A stretch of DNA of 64,000 nucleotides, taken from the NCBI GenBank assembly GCA_905250075.1, contig CAJNOP010000204.1:1-64000 (forward strand), given 5' to 3'. Under the pieces are notes generated by a model. That model was not told the origin of the DNA and made no database searches. It was given only the letters and a program-made list of their open reading frames with translations. Positions 20,101 through 30,792 of this stretch are shown here, one piece after another. The position numbers and the translations under genes are program-made. Source of the DNA: Rotaria sp. Silwood1. Its lineage: Eukaryota > Rotifera > Eurotatoria > Philodinida > Philodinidae. The stretch's first letter is position 1. Every line of letters starts with the position of its first letter.

Positions 20101-21265
20101 CTCTATGCAAAGTTTCAAGTCGAAATTCGAAAAACAGTTTTTCTAGTAATCCTAGAAGGAATGTCATCATCTATGTTGTCATCTGACGATATCTTTTCTT
20201 TTTTCTATGTTTTTCTCGCTATGTTCTCTTATCTAATTCCATAAGTTTTACTTTATTAACACTAGAGAGAAATATATAGTGAATTGTAGTTGTATGCCTG
20301 TGAGTCTCTAGGTGATGGACTCATATTTTAGTCTGTCTGTTAGAGTTATACAACATACATCTTGACATTATATCTATTTACTTCTTTTTATATTGTAAAT
20401 TATCGAGAGAATATCTATTAATTTTATTGATACTGATTATCTCATATCGAACTTGTCAAATATCTAGGCATCTCACGAGGTTACTATGGCAGTTATTTAA
20501 AAACTACGTGAAAGTGTAACCTCTTGCCAGCAGGAAACTAATCAATTTAAATACCTTCCTTGAAAACATTCTTATTATCCCATTTGTTTTTATTTAGAAA
20601 AGCTTATCTTTCATAAATATTAGTAAGCTAAAGCTTGCTCTGAAAGACTTTTCTTTTGATGATATTTTGAATAGAAAAACAAGAATTCTTTTTTTTTATT
20701 TCTTCTTCTTCTTCTTCTTTGAAATAGATTTACTAAAGCTGATGAAGATGGTAATGGAAGTTTAAATAAAAATGAATTTGCTGATTTTATTCATCCAGAA
20801 CAAAGTCTTCGTATGAAAGATCTTGTTATAACAGAAACAATTGAAGATATAGATAAAAATAAAGATGGATTTATATCACTTGAAGAATTTCTTAATGATA
20901 TGTGGGATAGTACTGAAAATACTAATACAACTGAACCTGATTGGGTACAAATAGAACGAGAAAATTTTCTTAATTATCGTGATCTTGATCATGATGGAAA
21001 ATTAAATCGAAAAGAAGTTGAATCATGGTTAATGCCAGTTGATTATGATAATATTGAAGCGGAAACTTCACATTTATTTCGTGAAGCGGATAAAAATCAA
21101 GTAATTATTTCTTTTTTTTTTTTCTTTTATTAATTTCGATTTCATTTGTTTTTCTAAAAGGATAATCAATTAACAAAAACTGAAATTCTTGATAAACATG
21201 ATGTTTTTGTTGGTAGTCAAGCAACTGATTGGGGTGCTGAATTAAAAGTTCATCAAGATCTTTAA
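17017..21265 (+). CDS. CALU: Calumenin/reticulocalbin (CREC family)
   Basis: Six exons are inferred: 17017-17118, 17193-17341, 17398-17588, 19046-19115, 20728-21100 and 21161-21265. All have GT-AG borders and consistent phase, giving 329 residues against about 315 for human calumenin. This is a Ca2+-binding protein of the secretory pathway lumen. A signal peptide ([17 protein letters not shown]) is followed by the CREC hallmark [19 protein letters not shown], then six EF-hands: [24 protein letters not shown] (degenerate), [36 protein letters not shown] and [12 protein letters not shown]. The end [18 protein letters not shown] keeps the family's VGSQATD block. HQDL replaces the HDEL/HDEF-type retention tail. 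Introns 3 and 4 are about 1.46 and 1.61 kb; the others are 56-74 bp. Intron 4 contains a long inverted repeat. The 70 bp fourth exon is less certain than the rest. Confidence 0.88.
17589..19045. other. Long intron 3 of the calumenin gene
   Basis: Starts tgtaagatta and ends attttaattag. No recognisable domain was found inside, although several 60-90 codon frames occur on both strands. Its length, against 45-75 bp introns elsewhere in these genes, suggests inserted DNA, but no terminal repeats were identified. Confidence 0.4.
19653..20535. repeat. ~880 bp long inverted repeat (foldback) in calumenin intron 4
   Basis: The left arm runs from about 19653 to 20020 and the right arm from about 20090 to 20535. 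Matching landmarks include ctagatatttggcaagctcg against ctagatatttgacaagttcg, tatcaataaaattaata in both, taatgtcaagatgtat in both, and actagaaaaactgcttttcg against actagaaaaactgtttttcg. The arms are roughly 350-400 bp and diverged by perhaps a fifth, with a loop of about 65 bp. No coding frame is seen. It resembles a foldback or MITE-derived palindrome inserted in the intron. Confidence 0.8.
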
Positions 21266-23295
21266 TAGATACATCTGCAATGAAAATAATCAAATTTATG
21301 CATTTTTTTTTAATTTAATTTAATCAAATGATTTTTTTTTTCTCATGTTAAAAAATTTAGAAAAATTGTTTGCTGTGAAATGATTGTTTGTTTTTTGAAT
21401 ACATGTTATAATAAAAAATAAAATAATTATAAAAGAATCAAAAATTTTCCAATAGAATTCAAAGATGATATATCTGTTATTATTATTATTGTAAATTGAT
21501 AGAGATGATTTTTCAGTTTTATTTCCTATGTTTTTTTGTTTGATTAAGAAAAAAACAACCGCTTAAGATAAGTTTAATTATTTTCTTTGAAGTAACGAAT
21601 TATGATCGATTTGAAAAAGAAAAAAACAAATCAAATCAAAGATAAAAAACATTTTCTATTTATTATATTAATGAAAAAAACAAAATATGTATTTTTGGTT
21701 ATTTTATATCTTGATGAAATCTTATCTATTTCTCGTGCTATTTGATCGATTATAGTCTTGATTTATAAAATATAAAACGAATAAATAGTGTTTACACATG
21801 ATTACTCAATTCGTCAGTATCTATTTTAAGTATACTCAACATGTATGCCAATGATTCAAAAAAATTCTCGAGATTTTTTCGCTTGGTAGGTGTTGATGAA
21901 TAAATCTTTTTTTCTCATATATATTATAATCTGATAACATGCGCACGCCTGTTCCGACAAACTGTATCAATTTGGCATTATTTTGACTTTTCTAGTGAAT
22001 ACATATCTATATATATATATCATCTATCTCTTATAAATTGGTTACATTTTTTTTTGACGCTTTTTATTATTCAATTGTTACGCTTCGTATGTTTATGTCC
22101 GACAACGATAAACATTTTATTTTAGTTCATTCAACAAGCAGAGGAAGCACCACCCATATCTTACAACATACACTCATTTATCATCATAGAACTTTTGCAC
22201 ACACTTGCTCGTTTACTTTTCACCGCCTCCAGTAAACTGACGACATCAGAAGGTAATAAACGTTGATTAGAGACAAAGTAAAGCATACAATCTTTTTTTA
22301 GATAGAATCGAATTAAGAAGAAAAAGAGATGGACGAACTGATAACATCTATCGACAATTCAAGGCTTGTATGATAAATTACGTAAAGAGTTTCTTTTGGG
22401 TGTGTATGTTTGTATAACAACAATATTACTCATGTTTACTCGGTTTTTCATTCATAAAATAATCTATTACATTTGTTGCATCTCAAGAGAAAGGTACAAT
22501 AACAAGTGTTCGATTAATACAAAACAAAAGAAAGAAATCAATTGTAGAGATAACTTAATGATAGAGTTTTTTTGTTGTTTGTAACAAAGTGAAAGAGAAA
22601 AAGAAAAGAAAGAAAATAAGGAAACGAACGAACGAACGAACGAACGATAGACGATTTCTATAAACGTTTTGTCCGCTATTTTGGCTTTCTTTATATCTAT
22701 GAATAAATTGATGACTATTGGCAAGAAGAATAGTATTTGATGAGAACGAAGAACAAAAGCGTTCGTCAGAAAAAAAACTAGCTAGAAAAAAAGAGGGTAA
22801 CAACGTTTAGAACGATTGTCTCTTGATAAATGATTATCATTATAAGCACATAAGTTGAAAATAAAGAAACAAAATATCCGACTTTGCTATTTCCAATGCA
22901 AGAAAACAATTGAACGATTTCAATGATAGAACTCGAATATTTCAATAGGATGGAAATGAAATAGAAAAATATGTCTATTATTACTATAAACTAAATATAT
23001 TGGTTTATTGACTATGTGTATCTTCCTCTTTGGAACGCGAACGATAGACGAATGAAGATAAATATCATCAATATCTATCTCTGTGTCTCTAACAAAATAA
23101 GAGAAATATTTTTCTCTTTCTTTCTATTTCTATCTCATATATTTTAGATAAGTGACGAGTATATACACTAACCATCAGGTAATTTAGACAAATTTATTTG
23201 ATGTAAAACAAATAAATAATATATATTATTGAATTTGTTTTATTGTAGACAAATATTTTATTTTAAAACAAAAAATATTCTTTATTATTATATGT
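21266..23295. other. Intergenic between calumenin and the GPCR
   Basis: The calumenin 3' UTR carries aataaaaaataaaataa near 21410. The rest is AT-rich. A GAAC/CGAA microsatellite is listed separately. No exon could be supported. Confidence 0.45.
22622..22647. repeat. (CGAA)n microsatellite
   Basis: Six to seven tandem copies of the tetranucleotide in aaacgaacgaacgaacgaac. A simple repeat in intergenic DNA. Confidence 0.8.
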
Positions 23296-25637
23296 ATGTT
23301 AGAACAACTTTCGCTTATATATTTTAACGACTCATTGACATTGTATAATTTGACCAATTATGATTTTCAAGATTCATCATCAACAATTTTTATTTCATCA
23401 ACACATCCTTATCCATTACAAGTCAATATAGCACTTGCTGTTATTGGTACATTTACATCATTACTAACTATAAGTGGTAATGTACTTGTACTTGTTTCAT
23501 TTTTCGTTGATCGACAAATTCGTCAACCGACAAATTATTTTATATTTTCATTAGCTATAAGTGATTTTTTAATTGGTTGCATTTCAATGCCTTTTTTAAC
23601 ATTAGCTATATATAAAAATCAATGGGTGCTTGGTTCGTTTTTATGCGATATATGGTTATCATTGGATTATACTATATGCTTAGCATCTATTTATACGGTA
23701 CTTTTAATTACTGTTGATCGTTTTTGTTCAGTTAAAATTCCTGCTAAATATCGAAATTGGAGAACAAAACGACGAATTATTTTTTTGGTGCTTTTAACAT
23801 GGTTTGTACCTGCATTAATATTTTTTATTTCAACTATGGGATATCCATTATACAGTAAAAAGCCAAATTTAAGTATTACTGATCTACAATGCGAGTAAGT
23901 GTATTTATTGCCGGAAGTCTTTATAGTATTAAAGACAAAGGCCATGACATTTATTTTTTATTTTTTAGTGTACAATGGAATAAGAATGCTTATTTTAATC
24001 TAGGTTAGTTCTATTAAATATGAAATAATTAGATTAAATTTTTTTTGTTTTTTTTTCTTCTTCTAAGGTTTGACTATTGGTTATTTTTGGGTAACATTAT
24101 TAGTTATGTTTACACTTTATTTTTTTATTTATCAAGTTGCAAGTGCACTTGAAAAACGTTCACAAGCAAATGCAAAAAAAGTATCAAATATAATAGGCGT
24201 TTCATCATCTAATGTGACAAATTTTGTATTAAATATGTCTAAAAATCATCACCTAACACACGCAACAGCTACTTCATCATCATCTCTACGATCAAAAAAA
24301 ATGAAACCAACACAACAATCAACTCTATCATCAATATCAAAATATGAGATTAGTATTGATGATGATGTTGGAAGTTCATTTATTAATAATAATGATACTG
24401 ATAATGATAATAATAATAATAATAACAATAACAATAATAACAAAAGGTTATCAAATGGACTTGATGTTATTAAACCTGTATTATCAAATGAAACTAATGG
24501 TGAACGTACATCAGTGACTACACTTGCTTCAAATTTAACTAATTTGCTTAATATAACTCGAGTTGGTGTTGAATCAGTTAAAAAATTAGAAGAAAATCGA
24601 ATACTTTTACCTATTACACAAAATAAAACTTCACTATCGCCTACAACAAGACAAAAACTGTTCGGTCGACACGGTGGTACTAGTAGTAAAGCACGAAAAG
24701 CATTACGTACTATAACTGTTATTATGGGTGCATTTGTTATATGTTGGACACCGGTTCGTAACCTTTTCAAAATTGAAATGAGACCTTTATCGAACTTTAT
24801 TAGATTTTGAAATTGTACAATTAAATAGAATATATGATCTATATCATTAGAGCTTTTATAGTAGTCTTAGCTCCATCAATACGATTTTACGGGAAATCTT
24901 TTTTATTTCATATTGTTTAAAAAGGTATTGAGTATAGACATTTTCTCGATTTTCAAGTGTATTGAGATTTCAAATTCCCTTGTTTCTTCTTGATATCTTG
25001 ACATAATCGTACTATTTAACGATGCTGCGTGATATTAGCCACATAAGGGTAAAAGAAAAAACTGTTATAATCTAGTAAAGATAATTAATTGTACTAGTTA
25101 GAATCTGCGCAAAAGCTCAACATCTATGCATACATACGTTTCTCATTGTCAAAAGGTTAATAACGAATCAAGCAAGATTATATAGTATGTTTTCGATCTA
25201 ACATCCTTCACTCATTTGTTGTCTATAGATTGAGTACGAATGAAAAGTCACATCAAATGCTTTCCTTTAGGTCTATAGCCTTGAATAATTTTTAGATGTA
25301 TTCTGACATTTTCAATATATATATTGAATAATAGTCTTACGAATTGTTCCTATCAGGAGAATCTATAATTTCTTCTAAGGAATGTCTTAAAATTTGAAAA
25401 TTGATTTTCTTGTATTGTTTTTTTATTTTTATTTTTTAGTGGCATATTCATACAATAATTCAAACATTTTGCAAAACATGTCGTGAAAGCATTGTGTTTA
25501 ATACATATCTCTTTCATGCTTGTTATTTTCTTTGCTACTTAAATAGCCCAATTAATCCATTTTGTTATGCACTTGCCAATCGACAATTTAAAAAAACTTA
25601 TACACGTTTACTTCGTTGCGATTTTCGAAAATTGTAG
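23296..25637 (+). CDS. Muscarinic acetylcholine receptor-like GPCR
   Basis: Four exons (23296-23894, 23969-24003, 24068-24753, 25440-25637) join in phase to about 505 residues. The membrane core is muscarinic-like. TM2 has [17 protein letters not shown]3 is [20 protein letters not shown], with the amine-binding Asp in LDY and DRF for DRY. The second loop has [13 protein letters not shown]6 is [16 protein letters not shown]7 is [20 protein letters not shown], followed by [11 protein letters not shown]. The extracellular N-terminus has NDS and NLT glycosylation sites. The third intracellular loop is about 180 residues, as in mAChRs, and contains a poly-Asn run. After CWTP the usual Tyr-Asn of TM6 is Trp-His, so the ligand is not certain to be acetylcholine. 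The donor after CWTP (ccg|gttcgt) is non-canonical beyond GT, and intron 3 is 686 bp against 64-74 bp for the other two. The start is an ATG with a second ATG 4 bp upstream out of frame. Confidence 0.85.
24390..24445 (+). repeat. AAT/AAC microsatellite coding for poly-Asn
   Basis: In-frame aat, aac and gat codons give a DTDNDNNNN-type run of about 14 Asn in the third intracellular loop of the GPCR. The same-phase triplet structure means length changes would not shift the frame. Confidence 0.8.
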
Positions 25638-28067
25638 AAATGTGTGCAGATGGATGAATGTGTGAATTGATTGTTTGATTCTTTCTTTGATTTGAATGAA
25701 AACTAGATATCTTTTTTTTTTCTTTCTTTTCTCTATTGACTGTTTTTTTTATAAATGATAATCTCACATTCATCAAATAATACGAAATTCTTTTTGACAT
25801 AGAAAAAAAAAAAGACAAGAAAATTATTACTTTGTTTGTTTTATCTATAAAAGATTTCAATTACAAAAAAGAAAAAAACAAGTAGAAAGATGTTTAATTC
25901 ATTGGTATTTCTTTCAGCAAAACATTAACATATAAATTCATTTGATAGAACAATAATAAAATAAAATGAAATATACCAACTTTATCGTATACTAGAATTA
26001 TGATTATTCCATCAATATGTTACATATATATTATCAACAATGTAATAGAACAGTTGATCATAAGTATATAGTAGTAGTAATAATAAATTCAAACAAGAAT
26101 CAACTCATAGCTATTAATAAGAATTAAACATTCATTTAATTGTATCCTATAAATATTTTTAAGTCTTAATGGATAGAATTAACTTTATTTGAGAGTCTGA
26201 TATATTTAAACAAATGTTTCGTTCTGATGCATGCGATATTGATTTTCTTTTTTTCTTTTTGTAATAGTTTAAGACAACTTTTTTAGTATTAGAATGAATC
26301 ACTTTCATTAGAAAGATTTTCATAGGAAATGCTTTTTTTTTCGTACCGAACACAACTCATTTCTTCAAAATAAAGTACTTAACGAGAAAAAAAGTAATAT
26401 GAGATAGAAGCATGATTGATTGTACATTAACATTACCTTCAAATTCATTATAATTATGTAGGAAACAAGTATAATCCTTTTCAAGTTTATTAATAGTCTA
26501 CAATTTACAGCTAAAAAATAACCAAGAAATATTAATCTAATTATATAGATATAGTTTGAGTTTCTGCTTTCTTCAGTCCTTCGCCGCCTCCCCCTATCAA
26601 AAAAAAAAAGTCAATTTTTGTCAGAATTATCGAAATCAAGATAAATGCATGAAAAGATAACCTCAAGGCTTGACCTTTCATCAATGACATGAGTTTTTAT
26701 ACGGCATCTTCTTTTTTTGCGACATTTTTTTAAAATGTCATTACCTGCCAGAAAAATGCTTTATTATAGCCGATTGATTTTTAGTCGCTTCTTTTGACTT
26801 AAGCTTTGTCACTATTATGTAAATATAGAGCAATCTGAAAATTAAATACGATTTAGATTTATTTTTGATATAGTTTGACGGAATAACGTTGTATGAAGAT
26901 TTTTGCTTGTGAAACTTTCGAATGGTCTTGGTAACAGTAGTAGATATTCTCATCTTTATATATATCACATAAAACATTTCCATCCTCAAAAGAAAAACAT
27001 TTTATTTAAAAACCTTCAACTTTTGCGGTTTTTTTCAAATTTATCGATTGATAGTTTATGGAGTTCACTACGAGACATGTACTCAAAGTTTTTATAATTC
27101 CGTGCTTTCTTTATTTTTTGTAATTGTTCGACAAATGGTCACTCGAGCGATCAAGGAAGAAGTAACTGATTAAGTAAGAATTTTGTAAAATTTTGTTTAC
27201 ATATATAATTTTTTTCGAAACGAAGTGAAATCTTTTGAAAAGGAATCATTAAGTTAGAAACTCTGACTATTAGTTTCTGATGTAGAAGTCCATATGATCA
27301 TTTATTCAATTCTCAAAAAACATTAATTTAAGATATCTTCGTAAAAACTTTTTCAGACAATATAATTCAACAAAAAAAAAATCAACTTTTTTTAAGAATG
27401 TGAAGACATATTCAAGGATTTTCGTATTATTGGTAATATCTAGGTAAATGATATTTGGGCGTTTCCGTACGAAAGACTCAAAAAATAATTTAAAAAAAAG
27501 TGGAAACAGAAATATAATGTCCGGATTTAGCGGCCAGATTTTTCCTTTGCCGACAAGCATCGGCTATAGAGCGCTGCCATCGAATATGGGCATCATAACA
27601 CTACTTCACATTTCATACTATTGTCCCGAGTTTTTCGATTGAAAAAGACAAGCTTCTTGCGGATTCCGGCCGAAAAATCACGAATTCAGACAGCGGAATC
27701 ATAATGTATAGGTATTCGCTATAGTTCAAGTCGAAGAAGATACTACACTCTTTTTGGATTCCTATAGTGATATTGAATAAAAATTGAACTATAAATGGAT
27801 TTAATGAAACAACGTTTGTATCTGAAAGAAAAATTCGAGTTTGTCAAAATAGGACAAGTTTGGTTGGACGGACTCCTCGCGTTGTAAACTATCAAGCATA
27901 AAGTCGGACAAAATAGCATTATGATTTATTGTTTATGTTTTTAATAGTGGTGATACTTTCATTTCAGTAAATAAAACTCAAGTCTCATCATAAATATTTA
28001 TAAGAAAAATGAGGTTTTTATTTATCTTGAACGTGCTAAAATAGTCACAGAAATAATGACAGATTGA
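25638..28067. other. Gene-free stretch with a GC-richer patch
   Basis: Mostly AT-rich. A patch at about 27440-27700 is clearly richer in G+C (gtccggatttagcggccaga and on). It contains a short open frame (NIMSGFSGQIFPLPTSIGYR...) that I do not recognise. No splice-consistent gene is visible. Confidence 0.4.
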
Positions 28068-28208
28068 ATGACATTAGAAACAATAGCACAAGAGTCACAA
28101 TGTACATTAAGTATAATTAGTAAAACAATATTTAATTACAATCAAGTAAAAGAGAAAAGTTGTGATAGGCAACATGGCCATTTCACGCAAAAGAAAACAC
28201 GAGTATGA
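28068..28208 (+). pseudogene. Possible Tc1/mariner-type transposase HTH remnant
   Basis: The frame reads MTLETIAQESQCTLSIISKT, then IFNYNQVKEKSCDRQHGHFT and QKKTRV before a stop. A helix-turn-helix (ETIAQE--CTLS-ISK-I) followed by a short DR-x-G-basic linker is how Tc1-like transposases begin. Only about 46 codons remain, no catalytic DDE/D region was found downstream, and no terminal repeats were found. The assignment is weak. Confidence 0.25.
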
Positions 28209-30792
28209 AACACATATATCTGTTTTTCGAAACATGTTTTAACTATAGTATTGCGGTTTTGGCTATAAAATCTGTACGAAGGAAAAAACTAATTCTATTA
28301 TTTTGAACTCTAGTCTTACTCTATTTTCTAAGAAAGATTCATGAGATTTTTTCATGTCCAATTTTCCAAAAATCAATGATGTTGATCTGAGCTGACTATT
28401 CTATAGTATGTTATTAATATCATGATAATATGCATATAAATGACGATCAATCGAACTATCTTATCTATGGCTAATAGATCTTTTGGAGAACCTATCAGAC
28501 TATTTCTTGAAGCCGTATTCGAAATGAATGTTTACGAAAATGACCAATTTTATTATAATGTACATAGAAGATCTTCGAATGTTCAATAGCTAAAATCTTG
28601 AGAATGAAACTGCACGAAAATGAATGTAGCATTCGATTAAATATTAATCATATATGGTACTTACTTCATTTCAAACTTTTATGCTCAATAGCTATATGTT
28701 TTTATATTGATCTTTTTCTCGAAATCGATATGTTACATAGCTCCACTATTATGCATTCAGGCGTCAAATATGACACTCGTATTAGAATATCAAACAGTCA
28801 TGTGTTGACTGTTTCGTATTACGAGATAAGAAAAACTAACACATAAGATAAGAGAGTTAGGAAAAATAGTCGACATTCATTTAGAATCAGTTTTGTCCTT
28901 CTGATATTATCAAATATATACAAGACATAAGAGAATAAAAACAGAAGACATTAGTATATTAATATTATGTGTGAACAATAAGAATATAGACATATAATGT
29001 TTATGTATTTGATATATATCGGAAGTAATCACATGAATAAAATAAATGATAAGAATTAACTTGAAACAAATCATTCATAATCATCAATATAAAATTTGCT
29101 ATATTGAACTGTTTCACCTTGAAAAGAAAATTTTTTCTTGATCATGAGTAAATGATTAATCAAGGATTGTTTCATTTTATAATTAAATGTAACTATACGG
29201 TCGAAATTTTCGTTATTGAAAATAAACTCATTCAATATAAAGAATTAGTTTATATTTTATAAGTTATTTTCGAATACATATTGCTTTTATAGAATGATTG
29301 AGACATTGAAAATACTACATCCAATCAAATATGATCAGACATAAATTTCACGCAATCAAACTAATATATCCAAGTAATATATACACTATACAAATGATAC
29401 AAAAAAGTGACGAGTGTCAACAAGCAAATATTTATCACATGTATGAATTAACAGGATTTCTAGTTGAAATATGTGAATATAGATTTGATGCTTAGAAAGT
29501 TGAATGATTACTCAAAAAGTACTGCCATTAGTAAGAGTATGAAATGGGCTTAGAAGTCGCAAATAATATATTGTAATTGGTTCTGTGTTGATTGGTAAAT
29601 CAAGATTTTTGACAGAAAGAAAACTTTTCAGTCGTAACAGATATAGGTACGAATATAGAGAAATTCTATCTTGTGGAACACGTAGATAGAATCATATCTA
29701 TCAATTATTCAATGATATATATAAATATGAACATAGAGCATGGAAAGACTTTTCCAATATGTTCTTACATTGCAAAGATAAGTAGATGTTCTGTTTCTTG
29801 GATAAAAGAGAACTATTCAACAATACAATGAATAATTTTCTTTCTCAAAAGAGGCATTATTGTTAATGTTGTACTAACAAAGAAACGATAAAAAGAGAAT
29901 TAATCGGATTCATCGAAAGAGTTATTTTAATGCATTTTGGTATTACTCTTACATGTGCAAGAGAAACAGTAATTTAATTATTCAAAGCAAAGAAATCAGT
30001 CGATCGATAAAAGAAAAAAAAGTATATTACTTGTAATGAATGATATATGTTCATACAGGATTAAACGATAATAAATTAGTGATCGAAACCAAATTAAGAT
30101 TAATTCGCTTGCTTTTATATTTACATACAATATCCTAGTAAGCTTTTTATCAAATATATATTATCTTCTATTTATTGTGGTCTCAATTTTTGAATCAAGA
30201 AAAGAAAAAGGTTTTCAACAAAAAAAGCTGAATTCTCGATAATAAAATAAAAAGTAAAGCAAATTTGTCGAGTATTTGATGAGATACAAAATATGATGTG
30301 GATGCTTAGCAAATGCGGTTATAAGGTTGTGAGACTGACGATGTGAGACTGTGTATGAAGAAAAGGCTCATATTCACATCCTTCTCATTGAATTAATTAC
30401 TAGATAGGACAAATCCAAACCGCATCGTCTCACATCTTGATGACTTTCTTATGGACCATGCTTATGATCCTTTGGTCTAGTTATTGCTATACAAAGTCAC
30501 CGTTCGTTCTGTATTTATGAATGCCTCAAGACTTTTAAACCTTGTTTCTCATCCACTAATTCAAAATTTTACTCTTTGAAGAGTCGCTTTGCTAATTTTT
30601 CTTTCATGATTATTATTGACACTAGAAAGGAGCATCAACAAATACTCATTTGATGGGAAAAAATAGGCGTATCTCTCGTTTATTTAAAGGATTTTATAAC
30701 AGAGCAAAGTTAGTGGTAGTTAAAAATCGGTTTTAGTTCTAGCTGTCATTTTATGCGAAAACTACTAACACATTTAGTTTGCCATGTAGGTA
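28209..30792. other. Gene-free AT-rich stretch
   Basis: No exon, RNA gene or clear transposon was seen. A very degenerate member of the telomere-like family may lie near 30324-30386 (aaggttgtgagactgacgat ... ttcacatcctt). Confidence 0.4.

Noticed and set aside
24249-24770. 173-codon minus-strand frame opposite GPCR exon 3
   Set aside because: It is the complement of the muscarinic-like receptor's third loop; its poly-Leu run is just the reverse of the poly-Asn microsatellite.
25588-25860. 90-codon minus-strand frame at the GPCR 3' end
   Set aside because: It overlaps the receptor's last exon and 3' UTR and is Lys/Phe-rich low complexity.
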